DNA of 7,687 bases from Candidatus Berkelbacteria bacterium (GTDB lineage Bacteria; Patescibacteriota; UBA1384; UBA12157; JAENIV01). The position numbers and the translations under genes are program-made. Below, piece by piece: positions 5,729-7,687 of the stretch. The stretch covers positions 1 to 7,687 of the forward strand of contig JAENIV010000038.1 in NCBI GenBank assembly GCA_016844295.1, written 5' to 3'. The notes under the pieces are model-generated. The model was not told the DNA's origin, did not search any database, and saw only the letters and a program-made list of their open reading frames with translations. Each line of letters starts with the position of its first letter. Position 1 is the first letter of the stretch.

Positions 5729-6784
5729 ATGTTCAATAAAATTCTCATCGCTAATCGCGGCGAGATTGCCGTAAGGGCGATTCGGGCGTGTCGGGAACTC
5801 GGTATTCGGACGGTTGCGATCTACGAACCGGAAGATGCTGACAGTCTCCACGTAGGAATGGCCGATGAAGCGGTCGAGCTCAAGCATCCGGAACCCCCGG
5901 AGGGTGTAATTGTCACGCGGCAATCGGCTTACCTTTGGCACTATGGCATTATCGCGGCAGGGAATAGCATGGGGGCCGAAGCCATCTATCCAGGTTACGG
6001 ATATTTGTCCGAGAACCCGTTCTTTGCGGAGGCTTGTGAGCGGTCATCTCTTGTTTGGATCGGGCCGCGATCCGATATACTCATGTATTTGAGTGACAAG
6101 GCAACCGCGCGCCAACTGGCAGTTCAAACAGGCTTGCCGGTTGTGCCCGGGAGCAATGGTCCGGTTGGGAACCATGAAGCAATCGGAATTGCCAATGAAA
6201 TCGGTTATCCTGTCATGGTCAAGGCCGCTCGCGGCGGCGGCGGTCGCGGCATTCGGGTGGCTCGTAACGAGGTAGATCTCTTGCGAGCATTGTCGCAGGC
6301 CCGCAATGAAGCGCAGTCGGCTTTTGGTTCGGATCAGGTATATGTTGAGAAGCAAATTCCCAGCCCTCGGCACATTGAGGTCCAAGTTCTGGGGGACAGT
6401 TATGGTCATGTTATCCATCTGGGTGAACGTGAATGTTCAATCCAGACTCCTAGGCATCAGAAGGTAATTGAGGAATCTCCGGCGAACATTTCTCCGCGAC
6501 TTCGGCGACAGATATGCCAGGCTGCGGTTAAACTCGCCGAGGCGATCGGCTATACCAACGCCGGGACGGTAGAGTTTCTGGTTGACGGTAACGGCCGATT
6601 CTACTTCCTGGAAATCAACACGCGAATTCAGGTTGAGCATCCGGTGACCGAAGCTGTTACCGGTTTTGATCTGGTCGAGGCGCAAATTCGCATTGCCGCT
6701 GGCGAGGAGTTCGGCTCTTCATGGCCAGGGATAATCGAAAGTCATGGGCATGCGATTGGAGACCGTTTCATTTTGGGTGCGTAA
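5729..6784 (+). CDS. accC: Biotin carboxylase, N-terminal part (frameshifted accC)
   Basis: Biotin carboxylase uses ATP and bicarbonate to carboxylate biotin on a carrier protein. This frame gives 351 residues of the roughly 450 expected. It starts FNKILIANRGEIAVRAIRA and keeps YPGYGYLSEN, the ATP-grasp glycine loop KAARGGGGRG (165-174), VEKQI, the catalytic stretch E295-I-N297-T-R299-IQVEH and GHAIGDR with R346, the counterpart of E. coli R338. Start ATG 5729 has GGAGG at 5717-5721, seven bases away; an in-frame ATG at 5693 would add 12 unlikely residues and lacks a site. The frame ends at TAA 6782-6784 just after R346, and the remaining domain continues one base over. Other oddities are a roughly nine-residue insertion around KHPEPPEGV and QTPRHQK (239-245) in place of the usual QRRHQK. 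GC-rich, with its own promoter and terminator. Confidence 0.93.
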   Translation: MFNKILIANRGEIAVRAIRACRELGIRTVAIYEPEDADSLHVGMADEAVELKHPEPPEGVIVTRQSAYLWHYGIIAAGNSMGAEAIYPGYGYLSENPFFAEACERSSLVWIGPRSDILMYLSDKATARQLAVQTGLPVVPGSNGPVGNHEAIGIANEIGYPVMVKAARGGGGRGIRVARNEVDLLRALSQARNEAQSAFGSDQVYVEKQIPSPRHIEVQVLGDSYGHVIHLGERECSIQTPRHQKVIEESPANISPRLRRQICQAAVKLAEAIGYTNAGTVEFLVDGNGRFYFLEINTRIQVEHPVTEAVTGFDLVEAQIRIAAGEEFGSSWPGIIESHGHAIGDRFILGA

Positions 6785-7130
6785 TTTGACTATATTTGAC
6801 CCCTTCTATACCATATATTGGCCTCTAACGCCTGCGACAGGCATCATTTATACCTTGGAACTTCCGAAGGGCAAGGGTATTCGTATAGATACTCATTTAT
6901 CGCCTGGTTTCAGAGTTTCGTCAGTTTACGACCCCCTGCTTGCTAAGCTGATAGTACACGCCGGATCAAGACCCTTGGCGATCAAGCTTGCGGAACGCGC
7001 GCTCCGCGACATGGATATTGACGGCGTGACGACGATGTTGCCATTCTTGCGGGCGATGATGGGCTACGGCCCGTTTCGCCGAAGAGAAGGCATTAACACT
7101 GCTTTTCTACACGAGTGTCTGCGGCTTTAG
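6783..7130 (+). pseudogene. accC: Biotin carboxylase C-terminal part in the +1 frame
   Basis: This frame, joined to the one ending at 6784 by skipping one base, completes the biotin carboxylase C-terminal domain: GIIYTLELPKGKGIRIDTH, SPGFRVSSVYDPLLAKLIVHAG and an ALRDMDIDGVTTMLPFL stretch are clear family signatures. Joined from 5729 to 7130, the product would be about 466 residues; most of the excess over the usual length is explained by the insertions noted in the N-terminal part and about eight extra residues at the junction. The ATG at 6744 in this frame overlaps conserved codons of the other frame and has no Shine-Dalgarno, so it is unlikely to be a separate gene. The junction region is noticeably more AT-rich than the rest. 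The C-terminal motifs are well kept, so the shift is either recent, a sequencing or assembly indel, or bypassed by recoding. Confidence 0.85.
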
Positions 7131-7151
7131 GACGCAGATGCGTTAGTCTCC

Positions 7152-7183
7152 ACATGGCGGGGTTCATAACCCCGCCATGTTTT
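7152..7183 (+). terminator. Intrinsic terminator after biotin carboxylase
   Basis: ACATGGCGGGGTT (7152-7164) and AACCCCGCCATGT (7168-7180) form a perfect 13-bp stem with a CAT loop, followed by TTT (the last stem base is also T). It lies 22 bases after the carboxylase stop codon. The next stretch, 7184-7235, is AT-rich and holds no gene. Confidence 0.9.
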
Positions 7184-7235
7184 AAACTTTGCCAAGGTCA
7201 ATATCTTTTATTAATGTGCACAAAAAGACCGAAAA

Positions 7236-7291
7236 AGCCCCAAGTCCTCCTTATGTAATGGCTCAATCCATCTGAGCCATTCGGGTCTTCT
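7236..7291. repeat. 56-bp direct repeat, right copy (DR-R)
   Basis: Direct copy of 3974-4029 with 52 of 56 bases identical. The internal hairpin AATGGCTCA (7257-7265) with TGAGCCATT (7273-7281) is fully conserved. Here an outer arm may extend it: AAGACC-GAA (7226-7234) pairs with TTCGGGTCTT (7280-7289), less one bulged base. It ends four bases before the -35 box of rnpB. Confidence 0.9.
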
Positions 7292-7294
7292 GAA

Positions 7295-7323
7295 TTGACA
7301 AAACAGATTTTTTAAGGTAAAAT
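7295..7323 (+). promoter_or_regulatory. rnpB promoter
   Basis: A perfect -35 TTGACA (7295-7300), a 17-bp spacer and -10 TAAAAT (7318-7323). Unlike the other promoters here it has no TG extension, but it is the nearest to consensus, as expected for an abundant stable RNA. Transcription would begin near 7330. Confidence 0.9.
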
Positions 7324-7329
7324 GAAAAT

Positions 7330-7687
7330 GCCTTAAGTAGTCGAGGCGAATACTGACCCGCCTTTGGCGGGTTAGAGGAAAGTCCAGGCACCTTAGAGCA
7401 ACATAGTCGGTGTAAGCCGACCAAGGGTGACCTAGGGACCCGCTAACCGCGGGTGAAAAGTGCAACAGAAACATACCGCCTACCCGTGCGGAGCACGGAA
7501 ATCCTAAATTCGAAATCCGAAATCCTAAACAAATTCCAAATTCTAATTTTCTAAAATCAAAATGTTTTGAATTTAGAAATTAAAAAATTAGATATTGTTT
7601 AGAATTTAGTGCTTAGAGTTTCGAGTTTCCGCGCTTCGCGCGGCGGTAAGGGTGAAATCGTGAGGTAAGAGCTCACGCGTGTCTATG
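7330..7687 (+). ncRNA. rnpB: RNase P RNA, 5' part, truncated by window end
   Basis: The RNA is the catalytic subunit of RNase P, which matures the 5' ends of tRNAs. Conserved elements appear in order: a P3-like hairpin from ACCCGCC/GGCGGGT, the core GAGGAAAGTCC followed by AGGCACC, a P8-like GTCGG/CCGAC hairpin, a P9-like ACCCGC/GCGGGT hairpin, AGTGCAACAGAAA followed by ATACCGCC, then GGTAAGGGTGAAA and a P13-like GTGAGGTAAGAGCTCAC. The gene leaves the window in the region where P14 would begin. The start is inferred from the promoter. Between ACCGCC and GGTAAGG, where the P12 helix normally lies, is a 160-nt palindromic insertion (7484-7643). The gene is on the same strand as rnhB and would have followed it closely if the biotin module were absent. 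Confidence 0.95.
7484..7643. repeat. 160-nt symmetrical palindrome inserted in P12 of rnpB
   Basis: The element is centred exactly between 7563 and 7564. Its ends are two 15-nt hairpins, CCGTGCGGAGCACGG (7484-7498) and CCGCGCTTCGCGCGG (7629-7643). Each folds on itself, and each also pairs with the other (12 of 15 positions). Between them, two 64-nt A/T-rich arms (7499-7562 and 7565-7628) are imperfect inverted repeats built from variants of AAATCCTAAATTC and meet at CAAAA-TG-TTTTG. It resembles a non-autonomous palindromic repeat (MITE-like) and has no ORF. In RNA it would form either one very long P12 rod or a rod with two side hairpins. Confidence 0.8.

Noticed and set aside
6044..6418. 124-residue ORF on the - strand within accC
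   Set aside because: It is a shadow of the GC-rich carboxylase codons; no ribosome site or promoter is present on that strand.
6764..6790. Programmed +1 frameshifting at the accC stop, as in prfB
   Set aside because: There is no slippery P-site codon (GCG before TAA) and no Shine-Dalgarno-like stimulator just upstream.
6783..6800. 10-nt tandem duplication (ATTTGAC twice, period 10) as the cause of the accC frameshift
   Set aside because: Ten extra bases would give the right shift in size, but the stop TAA at 6782-6784 stays in frame after removing either unit, so the indel must lie upstream of it.
6744..7130. Separate gene starting at ATG 6744
   Set aside because: The first part overlaps conserved accC codons, has no ribosome site, and the rest is plainly the carboxylase C-terminus.
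7211..7474. 87-residue ORF on the - strand
   Set aside because: It lies antisense to the conserved RNase P RNA core and to the right 56-bp repeat, which explain the sequence.
7499..7628. CRISPR array from the repeated AAATCCTAAATTC-like units
   Set aside because: The units are short, variable and arranged as an inverted repeat about one centre, with no spacers.

Overview
The window joins two kinds of DNA. AT-rich housekeeping genes (uvrA, rnhB, and the RNase P RNA gene rnpB, cut by the window end) alternate with clearly more GC-rich genes: a small four-cysteine ORF, and a three-gene biotin module of a membrane-anchored biotinyl-domain protein, a biotin protein ligase and a biotin carboxylase. 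All genes lie on the + strand. The AT-rich backbone, the simple A/T-rich palindrome inside rnpB and the repeat-laden coding regions suggest an uncultured bacterium with a small genome, perhaps of the Candidate Phyla Radiation/Patescibacteria or a similar metagenomic lineage. This placement is inference from style only; the type A-like RNase P RNA shows that it is a bacterium.

Layout: 1-174 upstream region with an extended -10 promoter for uvrA; 175-2964 uvrA; 2978-3007 promoter; 3050-3262 small CxC/CxxC ORF, ended by a strong terminator; 3337-3975 rnhB; 3974-4029 first copy of a 56-bp repeat with an internal hairpin; 4090-4848 biotinyl-domain protein, overlapping by one base with 4848-5615 biotin ligase, then a terminator; 5651-5678 promoter; 5729-7130 biotin carboxylase broken by a frameshift near 6764-6782; 7152-7183 terminator; 7236-7291 second copy of the 56-bp repeat; 7295-7323 promoter; about 7330 to the end rnpB, with a 160-nt symmetrical palindrome in its P12 region.

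Working together: the ligase would attach biotin to the carrier protein and the carboxylase would charge it with CO2, as in acetyl-CoA carboxylase. No carboxyltransferase (AccA/AccD or equivalent) is present here. The module is unusual at the residues that define biotin chemistry: the carrier lysine is in ASKV rather than the usual AMKM, the ligase loop reads GRGQQS instead of GRGRRG, its KWPND motif is KVPND, and the carboxylase is frameshifted. The module has its own promoters and terminators, differs in base composition from its neighbours and sits between two near-identical 56-bp direct repeats, so it looks like an acquired cassette between rnhB and rnpB. Whether it is a working variant system or a decaying one cannot be settled from one sequence.
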